Source of the DNA: Polyporus tsugae | Taxonomy: Eukaryota > Basidiomycota > Agaricomycetes > Polyporales > Polyporaceae | Length of the DNA stretch: 64,000 nucleotides | NCBI GenBank assembly: GCA_024305745.1 | Contig: JAHRBS010000007.1 | Coordinates: 124,001 to 188,000 of the forward strand | Reading direction: 5' to 3' | Shown: positions 1 through 12,182 of the stretch, one piece after another | How the letters are laid out: every line of letters starts with the position of its first letter | Position numbering within the stretch: position 1 is the stretch's first letter | The notes under the pieces: model-generated | Seen by the model: only the letters and a program-made list of their open reading frames with translations | Databases searched by the model: none | What the model was told of the DNA's origin: nothing | Position numbers and translations under genes: made by a program

Positions 1-411
1 ACTTCGCCTTCGAGTCGCCGTTGGCAACGACACTCCCATGGTCGGTCACTGGTGCAATGGCCGTGGTTATCGAGCGCTGGTGCTGACGCTGATCCTGTTA
101 AAGTCATATCCTCCCTTTGCGCCACGTTTACGGTTCCAGGGACCAGGGCGCCGAGACCTGTTTTTCACAAGGCATCGCGTCCAATCGTGGACCCGATCAT
201 GGACCAAGTTTCTGTCGAAACAACGCTCTCAGGGGTACTGCATCTGTGAAAGGGGGACTTGTGCGTTGACTTCCTCCTCCCTGTCAAACGAGACAGATAG
301 TTGCGTATGTGTTACGGCGTGGGGGAGCCAATCGAGTAGCCTGACAGTCGCATCGGCCAGAATGAGGTTCCGGGGAAACCTCGGAAATACTGTATGGAGT
401 CGTTGGGCGGG

Positions 412-417
412 TATAAG
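412..417 (+). promoter_or_regulatory. Putative TATA box of the GH3 gene
   Basis: TATAAG lies 88 bp upstream of the GH3 start codon at 505. This spacing is usual for a fungal core promoter with a short 5' leader. It is the only TATA-like hexamer in the proximal upstream region. The preceding 400 bases hold no gene I can support. Confidence 0.45.
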
Positions 418-504
418 AACCCTGTCTCGTCGCACGCTCCCATCCTATCCCCCTCTACTCGTTCAGTGCAGTATTAGGGCTTATCAGAAGCGCATATACT
501 CACG

Positions 505-3500
505 ATGCCACCATCTGACTTTGCGAAAGCGTCTATCCCAGACGTGGTCGAGCAGCTCACTACCGACGAGGCCATCCTCCTCACCGCAGGCGTCGGCTTC
601 TGGCACACCCATGCCGTCCCCCGCCTTGGCATCCCCGCAGTCAAAGTCACGGACGGCCCAAATGGTGCGCACGTCTCCCTCTCATACGTCGTTCGTGTGC
701 TGATTGAATCGCTCGCGTCACAGGTGCCCGGGGGAACTACTTCTTCATGAGCACCCCCGCAAAATGTCTCCCGTCCGCGACCGCGATGGCAGCGACGTTC
801 GACACCGAGCTCATCGAAACGATGGCCAGGGACCTCCTCGCCGAGGAGGTAAAGCTCAAGGCGGCGTCGATCCTCCTCGGCCCGACCTGCAACACCGCGC
901 GGAGCCCACTCGGGGGCCGCTCCTTCGAGTCATACTCGGAGGACCCGCATCTGGCGGGTATGGTCGCCGCGGCGTACGTCAGAGGGCTGCAGGCGGGCGG
1001 CATCGGCGCCTGCATCAAGCACTTTGTCGCGAACGACAAGGAGAACGATCGGTTCGGGTACGACTCGGTCCTCACCGAGCGGGCCCTGCGCGAGATCTAC
1101 CTTATGCCGTTCATGCTCGCGCAGAAGTATGCGCAACCGTGGGCTTTCATGACTGCGTACATCCGTCGTTCACGTCGAGGTCTCTACATATACTGATCCG
1201 CTGTCGTCCTACAGGTACAATCGTGTCAACGGTACCCACGCGTCCGAGAACCCCCATCTCTTGCAGGACATCCTCCGCAAGGAGTGGGGTACCGATGCGC
1301 TGATCATGAGCGACTGGTAGGTGTTCCGACAGAATAAGCCTATTGGGCGGTCAAGGTTTAAGTTGGTTTTAGGTTCGGAGTGTACTCGATCGACCATGCC
1401 GTCAACGCGGGGCTCGACCTCGAGATGCCAGGCACGAACAAGTGGCGAACCCTGGATCTCATGAACCGCTCGTGAGTCCCCCGCTTTCGCCTAGTCCGTT
1501 TAGCAGTTCTAACGGCTCGATCCCAGTATCCAAAGCCGCAAGATTACGGCGCGCACGGTCAAGGAGCGGGCGACTAAGGTCCTCGAGCTCGTCCAGAAGT
1601 GTGCTCGCGGCGCGCCCGAGGTGCGTTCAACCCGTTGGTAAAGAGGTGGACTATTCACTGACTGCCTTGTCTCAGGTTCTCGACGGAGATCGCGTTGAGC
1701 AATCTGGTGACCGCCAGAGCGGGAGGGAGGTGATGACCAAGGTCGCCAACCAGTCCATCGTCCTTCTGAAGAATGAGGGCGGCGTCCTGCCTCTCAAGCC
1801 CAAGGAGCAGGGACTGAAGAAGATCGCGATTGTCGGTGGCAATGCGAAGGCGACCGTCCTCAGCGGCGGTGGGTCCGCTGCTCTCAAGCCCGGCTTCTTC
1901 GTGTCGCCGTACGAGGGCATCATCGCCGCGCTCGGCAAGATCGACGAGAACGTAAAGATCACATACTCTGAGGGCTCGCGTTGTATGTTGGTCATCGCTG
2001 CCCGACTTTCTGTACTGACCTGGATCCAGCTTTCATGCAGATACCTACTCTTGAGAACGAGATTGTCACCGAGGATGGGAAGCCCGGGTGGATGGGCTAC
2101 TTCCACTCGCACGAGAGCGACGAGAGCATGACCCCGTTGGAGAAGCCTACGACGTCCCGCCACATCGACGAGACCCGCATCTTCCTCAGGTCTGTCTACT
2201 CCGGTACACGGACCCCAACGCCGACTGACTAGCTCTAACAGCGTCGACTTCCCAAAGGAACTCACAAAACGCTTTACGCTCCGCCTCCGCGGTTATATGA
2301 AGCCGCGCGACAAAGACACCGAGTTCGAGTTCGGCCTTCTCTCGGCCGGCCGCGCCAAGCTCTACGTCGACGGCAAGCTTGTGGTCGATAATTGGACGAA
2401 ACAGAAGCGCGGCGAGGCCTTCTTCACCTCCGGCTCAGCAGAGGAGTATGGGGTTTTCCAACTCAAGGCGGGGGTGAAGCATGAAATCTTCGTCGACTTC
2501 ATGAACGTCCGCGCTCCGGCCGACGAGGACCCCATCGAGGCGCTCATGGACACCAACGCCGGTATTCGCCTGGGCGGCGCAGAGGTTCGGCACCCGGATG
2601 AGCTCATGGCGAGTGCGGTCAAGCTCGCGGAGGAGGCAGATGCGGTCATCGCTGTCGTGGGCCTGAACGCGGACTGGGAGACCGAGGGGTACGACCGGAC
2701 GACCCTCGCGCTTCCCGGGCGGACGGATGAGCTCGTGCGCAAGGTCGCGGCGGCGAACAAGCGCACGATCGTTATCACCCAGAGCGGGTCGAGCATCACG
2801 ATGCCCTGGGCGGACGAGGTCACTGCGATCGTCCATGCGTGGTACCTGGGCAATGTGACGGGAGATGCGATCGGCCAGGTCCTCACGGGCGAGATAAACC
2901 CCAGCGGGAGGCTAAGCCTGAGCTTCCCTAAGCGGCTGGAGGACGTCGCGAGCCACGGTCACTTCCACCACGAGCACGGCAAGGTTGATATTTCTTTGAA
3001 AGCCTTCCTTGACCTGTACGCCTCTAAGTAGCATTGCATTACAGGTATGGTACTCCGAAGATCTCTTTGTAGGCTACAAACACCACCACCACCGCGGTAT
3101 CGCGCCCCAGTGGCACTTCGGGTGCGTATTTCTCATAGCCCCTACCCACCCTGCATACATTCTAATTTGTTCGTACCCTAGTCACGGCCTTTCGTACACC
3201 ACCTTTGAGTACTCCGACCTCTCCGTATCAGAGCCGAAGGTTGAGAATGGCGATGTCGGTATCACCGTGTCTGTCAAGGTCACCAATACTGGCAGCGTCG
3301 CCGGCACGGAGGTCGTCCAAGCCTACATCTCGCACCCCACCACCTCCGAGGTCACGCACCCGCCGCTTGCACTCAAGGCGTTTGGGAAGGTCTTCGACCT
3401 CGCACCTGGGAAGAGCGAGACCGTCACGCTCTCGATGGACAAGTACGCGGTGTCGTTCTGGGAGGAACGCATCGCGCGCTGGGTCGTCGAGGAGGGCGTG

Positions 3501-3596
3501 TACCACGTGCGCGTCGGGCGGAGCAGCGCCCCGGAAGCGCTGACGCTGACGGGCGAGTTCAAGATCGCGAAGCGGTTCGAGTGGAACGGATTGTAG
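505..3596 (+). CDS. GH3 beta-glucosidase with PA14 domain, ten exons
   Basis: Exons join(505..664,724..1156,1215..1316,1373..1471,1527..1620,1676..1982,2030..2189,2242..2983,3045..3121,3182..3596) give 862 codons plus stop in one frame with GT-AG introns of 47-61 bp. The protein is a family 3 glycoside hydrolase that would release glucose from cello-oligosaccharides or aryl-glucosides. The N-terminal barrel holds [11 protein letters not shown] and the nucleophile motif MSDW (Asp231, split by intron 3). A PA14 insert follows ([14 protein letters not shown] to about residue 560). The alpha/beta sandwich contains WETEGYDR, whose Glu600 is the probable acid/base. The C-terminus is a fibronectin III-like domain ([14 protein letters not shown]). 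No signal peptide is visible, so it is probably cytosolic, as in PA14-type fungal GH3 enzymes such as Kluyveromyces marxianus BglI. The overlapping reading frame starting at 38 is spurious. Confidence 0.95.
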
Positions 3597-3934
3597 AGAA
3601 GTAATGTGTAACAGTATACCACCAGACTCAGTGTACAATAAATAGATCGATGTTTCTCGGATGGGCTGATGAGAGACTTGTGTGTATATATATATCGAAT
3701 ACGTCATAGTAACTCTGAGGTACATACTTCAACAGCTTCTGTCCAATCTTCTTCGAGCTAAATTACTGCATCAACCGCGCCGATATCTGTTAGGGGAAGC
3801 ATGCTTGCTACCAGTGCTGCAAATCCGCGGAGGTGCGTCATGCAAATATCCATGGGCGATTGGCAGAAAGGGAACGATCCGGTACCGCTTCTCCCGAGCC
3901 GGAGTACTCGACTTGAACGCTGACAACGCAAGGC

Positions 3935-3965
3935 TGCGTAGGTGCGTAGGTGCGTAGGTGCGTAG
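3935..3965. repeat. Short tandem repeat, 8-bp unit
   Basis: Nearly four copies of TGCGTAGG lie in the gap between the GH3 gene and the BTB pseudogene. Confidence 0.9.
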
Positions 3966-3986
3966 ATTCACTCAGCCCTCTTTCCT

Positions 3987-5090
3987 TCAAGTATATGAAT
4001 ATTGTGAGGTATGCTTACCGATCGCAGTGATTACTCGTAGCCATCTCAAGCAGCCTCCATACGATCTGGCCAGCCATCGACCTCCATAGCAGGCAGCTGG
4101 CGCCAAGATTCGCCGCATCTCCTCATCCTTCCGCTTGGACTCTGCCTCGCACTCGCTACACAACGTCGTTATGGTGGCGCCCCAGTACCACGCATGGAGC
4201 GTCGGTGCGAACACCGCCGCATAATTCTGCATCTCATGCAAGCTAGAGTCCTTCTCGCGAGCAGAGAGCGCCTTGCGAGTGGCGTAGACGCAGTTGCCAA
4301 TCTGGCAAACGCACCTCATCAATGGAATTGCGGTGGCTAGCCCGATAATACGATCGACTCCCGCCCGAGTCCGCGCGGCTGTCCCGTTGATTATGCGCAG
4401 GACGTCAGCGAGGTTTATGCCGAGCAAGCCTGACGTGTTGGCAACCTCGCCCATCATCATGGGCTCGAAAAGGCCGCAGCATGTCAGGAAGGCGGAGGAG
4501 AGCAGTGACGGGGTGTTTGTGAGAGGAGCAAGTACATTGATGGTGCGTATCACGTTGCGTGGTTCGGGCGCCGCGACGTACTGCGCGCGTTTGTTGTGGT
4601 CGAGCCAGGTAGACATTGGTGGAATAGTATTTTTGTAGCCGGGAGAGCGCATCCCGGAGGACGCTGTGGACGCAATACTTGTTTGAAGTTTCTCATCCGT
4701 TCGAGGGACTCGAGGACGGCGAAAGTGACAGCTTGGGGCTCGTCGTGCCTATAGTAATAGCTGCAAGTCACGCATGAGCAAGAATCCTATCAGGTTGCAG
4801 AGCACAACTCACTTTAATAGCACAAAACTAGGAAGAGGTGTCGGAGGTCGTTGGGACTGTCCGATAGTTTGACAACGGGACAGTCATCAAAGGTCTCCAT
4901 CGGGTCTGCAGTTTTCGACGCCCGAGGGGGTGGGGACCAAAAAGAGATCCCGGAATACCTCTGAGTGAAGAGAAAGAACGCTCGTGTGAACCCGGAAAGC
5001 GATGTTCTAGTCATTACGATGATGCTTCCGTCGGGAAGCCATACATCTTGATCTCTTTGAACCTCACCAAGGACGGTTGTCTGACGTCCA
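3987..5090 (-). pseudogene. BTB/POZ domain pseudogene (cluster paralogue)
   Basis: On the minus strand the family signature DVWLPDGSIIV is followed, in a shifted frame, by SVLSLHSEVFRDLF. After another shift comes CPVVKLSDSPNDLRHLFLVLCY. These match the BTB genes at 40-55 kb block by block. The family intron sits at the usual place before YYYRHDEP, but a TAA precedes its donor. A further frameshift falls near YYYRHDEPQAVTFAVLESL. The C-terminal half keeps LTNTPSLLSSAFL and the paired cysteines (LCSECE). At least three frame changes plus a stop make it non-functional. It lies about 35 kb from the rest of the family, which the proposed inversion may partly explain. No copy of the family promoter palindrome is visible upstream. 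Confidence 0.8.
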
Positions 5091-5940
5091 GAGGCATCAT
5101 GATCCTGTTGGGGGGACTCATCTCCATCGGCATGCCTGTGCTTCTTGTCATCGGGCGAAATGTCCGTAGGATAGATTCATTGAGGTGGCAGTAGGTGCTA
5201 ATGGGCAGTGGCTCCTATTTGGGCCGGAGGTTTACAGTAATGCCGAGAGAGGGTTGTAAGCCACACGACGAGGGGGAATGGAGACAACAGGGAAACAGAA
5301 TGTGCGACACTGGATTCAAGAGATACGATGATGCAAGTATGCGGAACCAGACGATCTCGAGAAGTTGTGGGAGAAGGGGGCGGGAGTCCGAGTGTAGCAT
5401 CCGTAGGCTCAATGGAGGAATGGCCGACGCTTCTGCTTCGTTCACTATTTGGACAGGCGAGAGGCGAAGATGAGGAAGGGACGTGGACGGCTGTTCAGCT
5501 GGAACATAGAGGAGCTAGGACGCCCAGGACGCGGGCGGGGCCACGACGGAGGCACACTTCGCGTTCACGTGTCGCACTAGCGTCTTGTTGCCGGAAGAGT
5601 CGTTGAATTGCGCGCAAAAGGAGAACCAATTCGGAAAGGGGTATGGAGCGGGCGACCCCGGCGCGCTTGCCGCAACCTGTCAATCCAGTCGCAAGGTGTG
5701 TGCGAAAGATCAAACACGTGAGCGGCGAAGAAAGATGAGCAAGGAAAAATGCAAGCGGACCTCACGAAGCATGCGCGCTGGTGAGCGGTGAGCAGAGGCC
5801 GATAGTGCCGCTGCTGACGATAACCCTGTCCAACATCTCCGCTCCCCTGTCAGTTACCGTGCTGGGTGCCTGCCCCCTGTTCGTGGACTACTTGTTCCCA
5901 TTCATTCACGACCGACTCTATCCACCCCGAGTTCCGAGGC
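5091..5940. other. Intergenic region, no gene recognised
   Basis: This stretch separates the divergent BTB pseudogene and oxygenase-like gene. Short open frames occur on both strands but none shows a conserved motif or plausible splicing. Confidence 0.5.
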
Positions 5941-7482
5941 ATGTCTTCCGCCGCTATGGCGAAAGATAATCCAGTCCAACGTCTCCGCTCTATCTTGACC
6001 GACATGCCCTATTGCAGTGGCACTCTCGACGCGAAACCGAGCGATCTTGCGCTCTACTACGGGAAAGGCGATCAAGCGACGTGAGTGGTAGACGGCGTGA
6101 CGGCGACATACAAGACTCAGCCCCAAGCTTTGCACAGACACATCGACCTGTCGAACGCAACCACCCTCGACCTCGACAAACTCGCCGAAGCGTGCGAGCC
6201 GGCCCCATTCGGACGCAACAACGAAACAGTCTTCGACGAAAGCTACCGCAGAGCCAGGCAGATGGAGCCCGACCAGTTCAACCTCGCCTTCAATGTCGAG
6301 TGCACCGGGCTCATGGAGGTCGTACGCTCATACCTCTTGCATGGCTCCGAGGAGGACAGGCTCATCAAAGCGGAACTGTACAAACTGAACGTATACGGTG
6401 CGCATATAGTCAGCGTATACGGATGCGGGCTACCACGGCTGACCACGTACCTCGTACTCAGGAAAAGACTCCTTCTTCAAACCCCATCAGGACACACACC
6501 GCGCGCGGACAACATTTTCGGCTCCCTCGTAGTCACCCTCCCCACTCCCCACCAAGGCGGCGAACTCGTCCTACGCCACAACAGCCACGCGTGGACCTTC
6601 GACTCTGTCGCGCTCCTGTCTGGGCCTGGAACCACATCCCGCATCGCCTTTGTCTCGTTCTTCAGCGACGTCGAGCACGAAATCCTACCAGTCAAGTCTG
6701 GCCATCGACTCACCGCCACCTACAACCTCTACTTCTCTCCCACGCGCACTGCCTGCTCGACCCCGCCGTCCACCGCGCTGCGCATCCTCCAACTCAGCGG
6801 GGCAATCACCTCGACCGTCTCGAGTGCTCTTGCCGCTCTCCTCGCAGACCCACGCATCCTCCCAAAAGGCGGCACCCTCGGCTTCGGGCTGCAGCACCAG
6901 TACCCACTCCCGAAGGCGTGGACCGTCGGGGACTCCAACCCTCTGGATGCGCTGCAGGGCTGGCTGAAGGGCAGCGACGCCGCGCTCTTCCGTGCTTGCA
7001 CGCAGCATGGGCTGACACCCCTGCTCTGTCTCGTGTACGAGGACCTGGACGGCCCTGTTACTACCCCCATCCTCTCCACGGAAGCCATCCAACCAGTAGA
7101 TCCCAAGCAAGGTGACGACGGCTTAACTATGCTCTGCGAACAGCGCGCAGTGGAGGTCATGTTTCGCCGCCCTCTCCTCCGCGACGCCACAGAGCCGTCG
7201 ACAGAGGATCCAAGCGGATACATCCAGCATTTCGACGAGAGGTGGGGATGGGAGGATGGGCAGGGCGACCACCTTGCCTACAGAACGGTCGATATGGTGA
7301 CGGACATCGCGAGCTTCAACCAGATAAAGGGAACGAAGGTTGTCAGCGTGGGGAATGGGGCTGAAACAGAACGGATGTACATGGACGTGTGCTTGATTGT
7401 GGACGTTGGGCCGGTGGGAAAGCGACGAAACATTGATGAAATCGAGGAGGAGCCTAGGAGCCTCCGGACAGGTCATGAGTAG
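5941..7482 (+). pseudogene. 2OG-Fe(II) oxygenase-like gene with disrupted iron-binding exon
   Basis: The model starts at ATG 5941. Intron 1 (6081..6137) joins LYYGKGDQAT to HIDLSNATTLDLDKLAEACEP, typical of the fungal 2OG-Fe(II)/prolyl-hydroxylase-like family. Intron 2 (6398..6461, 64 bp, GT-AG) would restore KDSFFKPHQD, the HxD iron-binding motif. Immediately afterwards an ACACAC run has two extra bases, so the spliced frame is lost before TPRADNIFGSLVVTLPTPHQGG. If intron 2 is retained the frame stays open to 7482, but the HxD motif is then not encoded. Downstream the distal ligand region SDVEHEILPVKSGHRLTATYNLYF is intact. Either outcome removes catalytic function unless the sequence here contains an error. 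The C-terminal part is shorter than in many relatives. Confidence 0.7.
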
Positions 7483-7911
7483 GATTTTGTATATGAACGA
7501 TGCCACAGATGGTGATTGCAATAGATGACTCACTACTTCGCCTGTTGTGTGGCATCCCGGCCCTTCGTCGGAGTCGTAACAAATTGCAGTCGAACGATGA
7601 CGACCAAGCCTTCGGGCTTCAACCTGCGACTTGACAAGAAGGTTCCCGTGATAGAGAGAGAATTAATACAGGGTTCGTACGAGTCATTGTGTAGCTTGGG
7701 GAGAGAGATCATATAGAGGGTCGGAACCAAGAGAGGGCACTGTGAAGGCGCCTCCGTGCCAAAGTCACCCGGGGACCGGGTGAAACAACCGGATCATCCA
7801 GGAACCGGGTGGCGACCGGATTATTTGCCATCTGGATGAGTTTCAACCGGCAACAACCCGGTATCCATATGACACGGTTTACTGGTGATTGTAACCCGGC
7901 GGGGAGACTTC
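7483..7911. other. Intergenic region with ACCGG-rich imperfect repeats
   Basis: No gene is recognised. From about 7750 to 7900 the sequence repeats short ACCGG/CCGGT motifs around a CAAAGTCACCC core. A similar stretch lies at about 11090-11300, beyond the inverted-repeat element. Confidence 0.4.
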
Positions 7912-7955
7912 GGGCCTGTTCGGCAAAAATGTGAGAAGTGGAGGCACTGGTGCTT
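7912..7955 (+). repeat. Left terminal inverted repeat
   Basis: It pairs with 9834..9877 on the opposite strand; the core is AATGTGAGAAGTGGAGGCA. Confidence 0.85.
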
Positions 7956-9833
7956 CATCACGTGCCATACGACGGGTGGACTTGGTGAACGCGACACTTC
8001 GTGCGCTCAGTCCGATTCCACAGTGGCGCCTGAGAGGGATATGGTCCTGCTATTTGGCGGGCAAGCATTACAAATCCAATTTGCGAAAGATCATTCACAG
8101 GCGCGCGGATCCGGACTACAGTAGTACAGTCACCTAGTAGTACAGTGATACGATTCAAACCGACGGAATGGCAGGGAGAAAAGTTGCGCTGCGGGAACTG
8201 TCTACGGAACATATACTCCAGCAAAACAATGTCGCTGCGTCGGGGCGCGGTCGGTTGGCATATGACCCAGGGATGTCTCATCTGTGCTGTCTACAGCAGG
8301 ATCAGGAGCAGGGAGGTTGGGTGGCACTGCGTGATCAAAGGAGTGTAATACCAGAGCCCGAGACCACGCACCGTGTGCCGGGTGGACACACTTTGAGATG
8401 CCATTATGCAGTTCAGGTTCACCGCTAAGGAGGAGAAGTGAGTGTAGCAGGCCAGGATGGTAAGGCTACAGCTACTCACGTCTATTTTGGCTCACAAACA
8501 GTGCAAGTCTAAGTAGTACCTGATGAGCATCGCTGTACACAAACCCAAACAAATATGCGCATCAACACGCATGTCAACAGACTACTGTCCCTCTCGGCTG
8601 CACATGTGACTGGAATACTGTGCAAAGGAGCAGCTGCTTGAAGTACAGATATTGAACACTGACAGGGGTTGTTCCAACACGACTAAACATGGGTCAGCGG
8701 CGTGCATAGGAGCAGCCTTTAAATTATCACGTACCACAACCTTGACAGTATGTCCTTCAACACACCCCCCTCTCTGGAAAGGAGCCAAAGACAGTGGCGT
8801 AAGAATCAATCGGAGTGTTGACCGGATAGCGGGGAACCGCGCTAACAAGCAGTCAGCATCGGCTAGTATAGCGTTTGCCGAGGGGACATCATACCAAACT
8901 CACGGTGGCGGGTTCGACCTGCAGTGTGGCTCGAGGCTGTGCCTTCTTCAGAGGGCCTTACAAGCATGTTCTACCATTTCTGGAGAGTGTTCAAGTTAGC
9001 CTGAGTTCAAGTACCCAACTGCCAGTGATCAGCGTAACTGAACTCACTTGGAGAATTGTGGGCTATAGGGAAAAAAGATGCAAGACACATGGATGTCCTC
9101 CGTCACGACTGTAGCACCTTAAAGACTCGCGATGTGCGTGCATTGGCTGACGGATTGAGAAACACCTGGACTCGATGGAGCCTGCGGTCGGAGGAGATGC
9201 GCTACTGTGATTGAAAGGCGCTGGTCGGACAGGTGGAGGCACGTGCGGTTGCACGCAAAGCACGTGAGAGGCAATCGACAATGGGGTAAGGTGACCGATT
9301 CTAGTGGAATCAGAAAGTAGAGGTTTTGGGAATGGAGATTCCGTTATTTCCGGAGATATCAGCGCCGGTGAATGCTCGTGTCCTCTATTTGCTTGTAGGG
9401 GGCATTATGCCATGTAAACCCTCCCTATTACTAGCTGAGGCAAAATTTGTGAGTAATTATCAAGTTCGAAGAGATAGTGCATGGCTGGAATGCGCGCGCA
9501 GCAGACTGTGTGAACAGAGCTGGATTGGGGCTGATAGGTGTGGGTGTGGGCGGCATACGAGTTGCGAGCAGGTGCACATGCAGCGTACAGGGTGCGCGAG
9601 GTGCGCGGGCAATGCGCACAGTTCATTTGCATGTCCCTTTGTAATTCTGTCTAAGTATGTCTGACAGGCCACTTTCAGTGCACCAAATAACGGTCGTATG
9701 GACAGAGGATGAGCAGAATGGCGCTAACTTCCGTCGAACTGGCGCTATTGCAATCCGAACACTGGATATCTTGGCAAAATCTCCAAATTCCCACACAACG
9801 ATTTACGACTACATCTTTTCTATATATGGGGCA

Positions 9834-9877
9834 AAGCATCGGTGCCTCCACTTCTCACATTTTTGCCGAACAGGCCC
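9834..9877 (-). repeat. Right terminal inverted repeat
   Basis: Reverse complement of 7912..7955 with a few mismatches at the inner edge. It is followed by TTA. Confidence 0.85.
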
Positions 9878-11662
9878 TTACAGTTATCAACCACCCAATG
9901 TAATGCCCAATTGAAGTTTTGGCATTTTCTCCGTCAATTCTTGGGCTATTGCCACGATTCTAGCATCAAACAATAGCTATATTACTTCTGAACATTTGAG
10001 AATGGTTTGTGCATTGTGTTTGCATGAACCATGAGCTTAGCCACCTGGATTGATGTTTGGGCGCTTAATTTGATATTTTCACACCCCAACGTAACACTCC
10101 GGCCGCAATCCCAGTGCGCAGCTGTCTCTGTCAAGGAAAGACCTTATTATAGTCTCAAAATGACTGACCTCTCAGTGTGTAAACCTTCATTGTGAGATAT
10201 TGTGTTTCTCATGAGGAATCAAGGAAATATTCATGGGTAGTGGATATAGCGTGGAACAGGCAAATCTGCCTGCATTCACAGTGAGATTTCTGAGGTTTGT
10301 GGCAACATTGTGGGCCAATATTTTAGATACAGTTGGGTTGCAACACACGGAATATGTTGCAAAAAAAACAGAGAGGAAAGCTTGACACACCATCGAGACA
10401 TGGGCGAAATGTTACACTGGATGGGGGTGTTACGTCAGCCGGTTGATGACTGTAGATGATTTCTCAATGAGAGCCTGGATTGGCGCCCATAGGCAGGCCG
10501 CAGCTTCCCTTATTCGTTCATTCCCATGGCTTGGTCGGGGTCAACGCGGCGACAACTGCTGCCACATTGACACCTCTCTGTGACACACTTCCATCTCCTC
10601 TGCATGGAGCACCAGGTGAGTCTTTTAAGTCCTGCTATTAAGGTAAGTCCTATAGGTGATTGTGGGTACAAGGTGAGTGTCAGTGTATCAATTATAGCAT
10701 TTAGCTGAAAAGCAGGCTGCCTCGGTGAGTTACAGCAGTGATGGCAGATACTCACGTATACTCACACTTTTCAGATATCCTATCCGACATAATGTGGCAT
10801 CCAAGGTGAGGGTGGGGAAAGGTGGGGAACCGGTTAGGTTGGGGTTTAAGGTATGTGTTGTCAACCTTTTCTGTCAGGCTGTTGCTGCAAAGGGGTAGCG
10901 GCTGGCGCTGGTTGGGTTGCTTTCCGGGAGATCATTGAGTAGGATAGTAATATGTAACACAGCATAAATACAATATATTTCACTACGAGCAACTAACAAA
11001 ACGAGTACCGAATGAATGAGTGCCAGGGATCCTGAGAGGCTGAGACCACCAGACCAACAAGTGAAACTAACATGGAGACCTGGTTGTAATTACCTGGTTC
11101 GCCCTCCCGCATGGCCGAGTTAACCTCAACCAGTGGCAACCCGGTCTGCACCAGATGAAAAGTGCCATATTTCGAGTCAAAGTCACCCAGTGGTGGCAAC
11201 CCGTAGACCGAGTTACTTTACTCGGCGCCTGTTGAAAGTAACACGTCCACCGGGCTATCATAACTCGATATTCAGGTGATCAGCTGGTTGAAATTCACCC
11301 GGTGCGGCCCTCACAGTGGGGAATGAGGCAGAGTCAGGATTATACTACTCCGGAAATGGTATCTGAAGCGCCCAATATTTTCCGGGAAGACCCGAAACTT
11401 GGCTGCCAAGTTCAACCCTCAAATGATAAATTGCCCCCTCAAACGAACGTCCACTTCGTCCTGCACAACCTTCGAATTAGAATAGTCGTTAGGAGTTCCT
11501 CATGGATATTGGCATTAGTTCAGTGGCAGAGCATGGCACATACTGTCAGTGGCTTGCGAGCCCGTCGCAACATTCCGAGTCTAGCCTTCGAGTCCTAGTA
11601 GCTATCTCCAAACAAATCACTACATCCAACTTGTCACTGTTTATGGCGAAAACTGTGCTTTC
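9878..11662. other. Gene-poor AT-richer spacer
   Basis: Only short open frames without recognisable motifs are present. A second ACCGG/ACCCGG-rich stretch lies at about 11090-11300. The right edge abuts the Copia LTR. Confidence 0.5.
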
Positions 11663-11989
11663 TGTTGAACCCGGGGACAAAGCCCACACCAGGCAGCAAC
11701 TCTAGCAGAAGCTCTGCATACTCACCTGGAGGGGTTGTTGAGGCTTTTGAGAGATGATGGTAGTAGAGAGTAAAGAACTGTCTGTATTGGGGGCTCTGGG
11801 GAGCCGGTATATATACTACTAGATTACATAAGAACTGTACAGTAGCATACACAATGCACAGTTGAGCTGTGCATGATTATCATAGATGAGGCTATGAGTA
11901 ATCTGACATATGTGACAACTGGCACTATGGCGGTGTCACAGCCTAGCGGCTATGTTGGCTAACAGCGCTTGGCAGTGCCGTGCTCAACA
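11663..11989 (-). repeat. Copia LTR (3' LTR of the minus-strand element)
   Basis: 327 bp, starting TGTTGAAC and ending TCAACA on the plus strand. It has no transversion differences from the LTR at 56226..56552, only transitions, many at CpG sites. The outer flank is CTTTC. Confidence 0.9.
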
Positions 11990-12000
11990 CTCCCCCTCGC
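11990..12000 (-). other. Polypurine tract of the Copia element
   Basis: GCGAGGGGGAG on the minus strand lies directly against the 3' LTR, the position of the plus-strand primer in LTR retrotransposons. Confidence 0.7.
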
Positions 12001-12182
12001 TAAGTACTCGGCATGGGTACGAAAGCGGATTTGGCACTATAAGCTGGCCATGGAAAGTGGAGCCCAAGTTGAGAGCAGAATTTAACAAATTTCGTCACTC
12101 CTAAATTCTTGGTGAATATATCTGCAGGGTTGTTGTCGCCTTCAATGTAGAATAGATCAACAATGCCCTTTTCATGTACCTC

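Larger units (their letters stand above)
7912..9877. mobile_element. Non-autonomous DNA element with 44-bp terminal inverted repeats
   Basis: The ends 7912..7955 and 9834..9877 are inverted copies: 35 bases are identical and the next nine nearly so, starting GGGCCTGTTCGGC. The roughly 1.9 kb inside contains only short unrelated open frames and no transposase motif, so it would need a transposase in trans. The end sequence resembles the GGGCCTGTT ends of many PIF/Harbinger elements. The right flank is TTA and the left flank TTC, compatible with a decayed 3-bp TTA duplication. That family assignment is inference. Confidence 0.7.

Noticed and set aside
38..703. Long open frame overlapping the GH3 promoter and first exon
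   Set aside because: It has no domain, overlaps the supported GH3 start in another frame and is explained by chance openness in GC-rich DNA.
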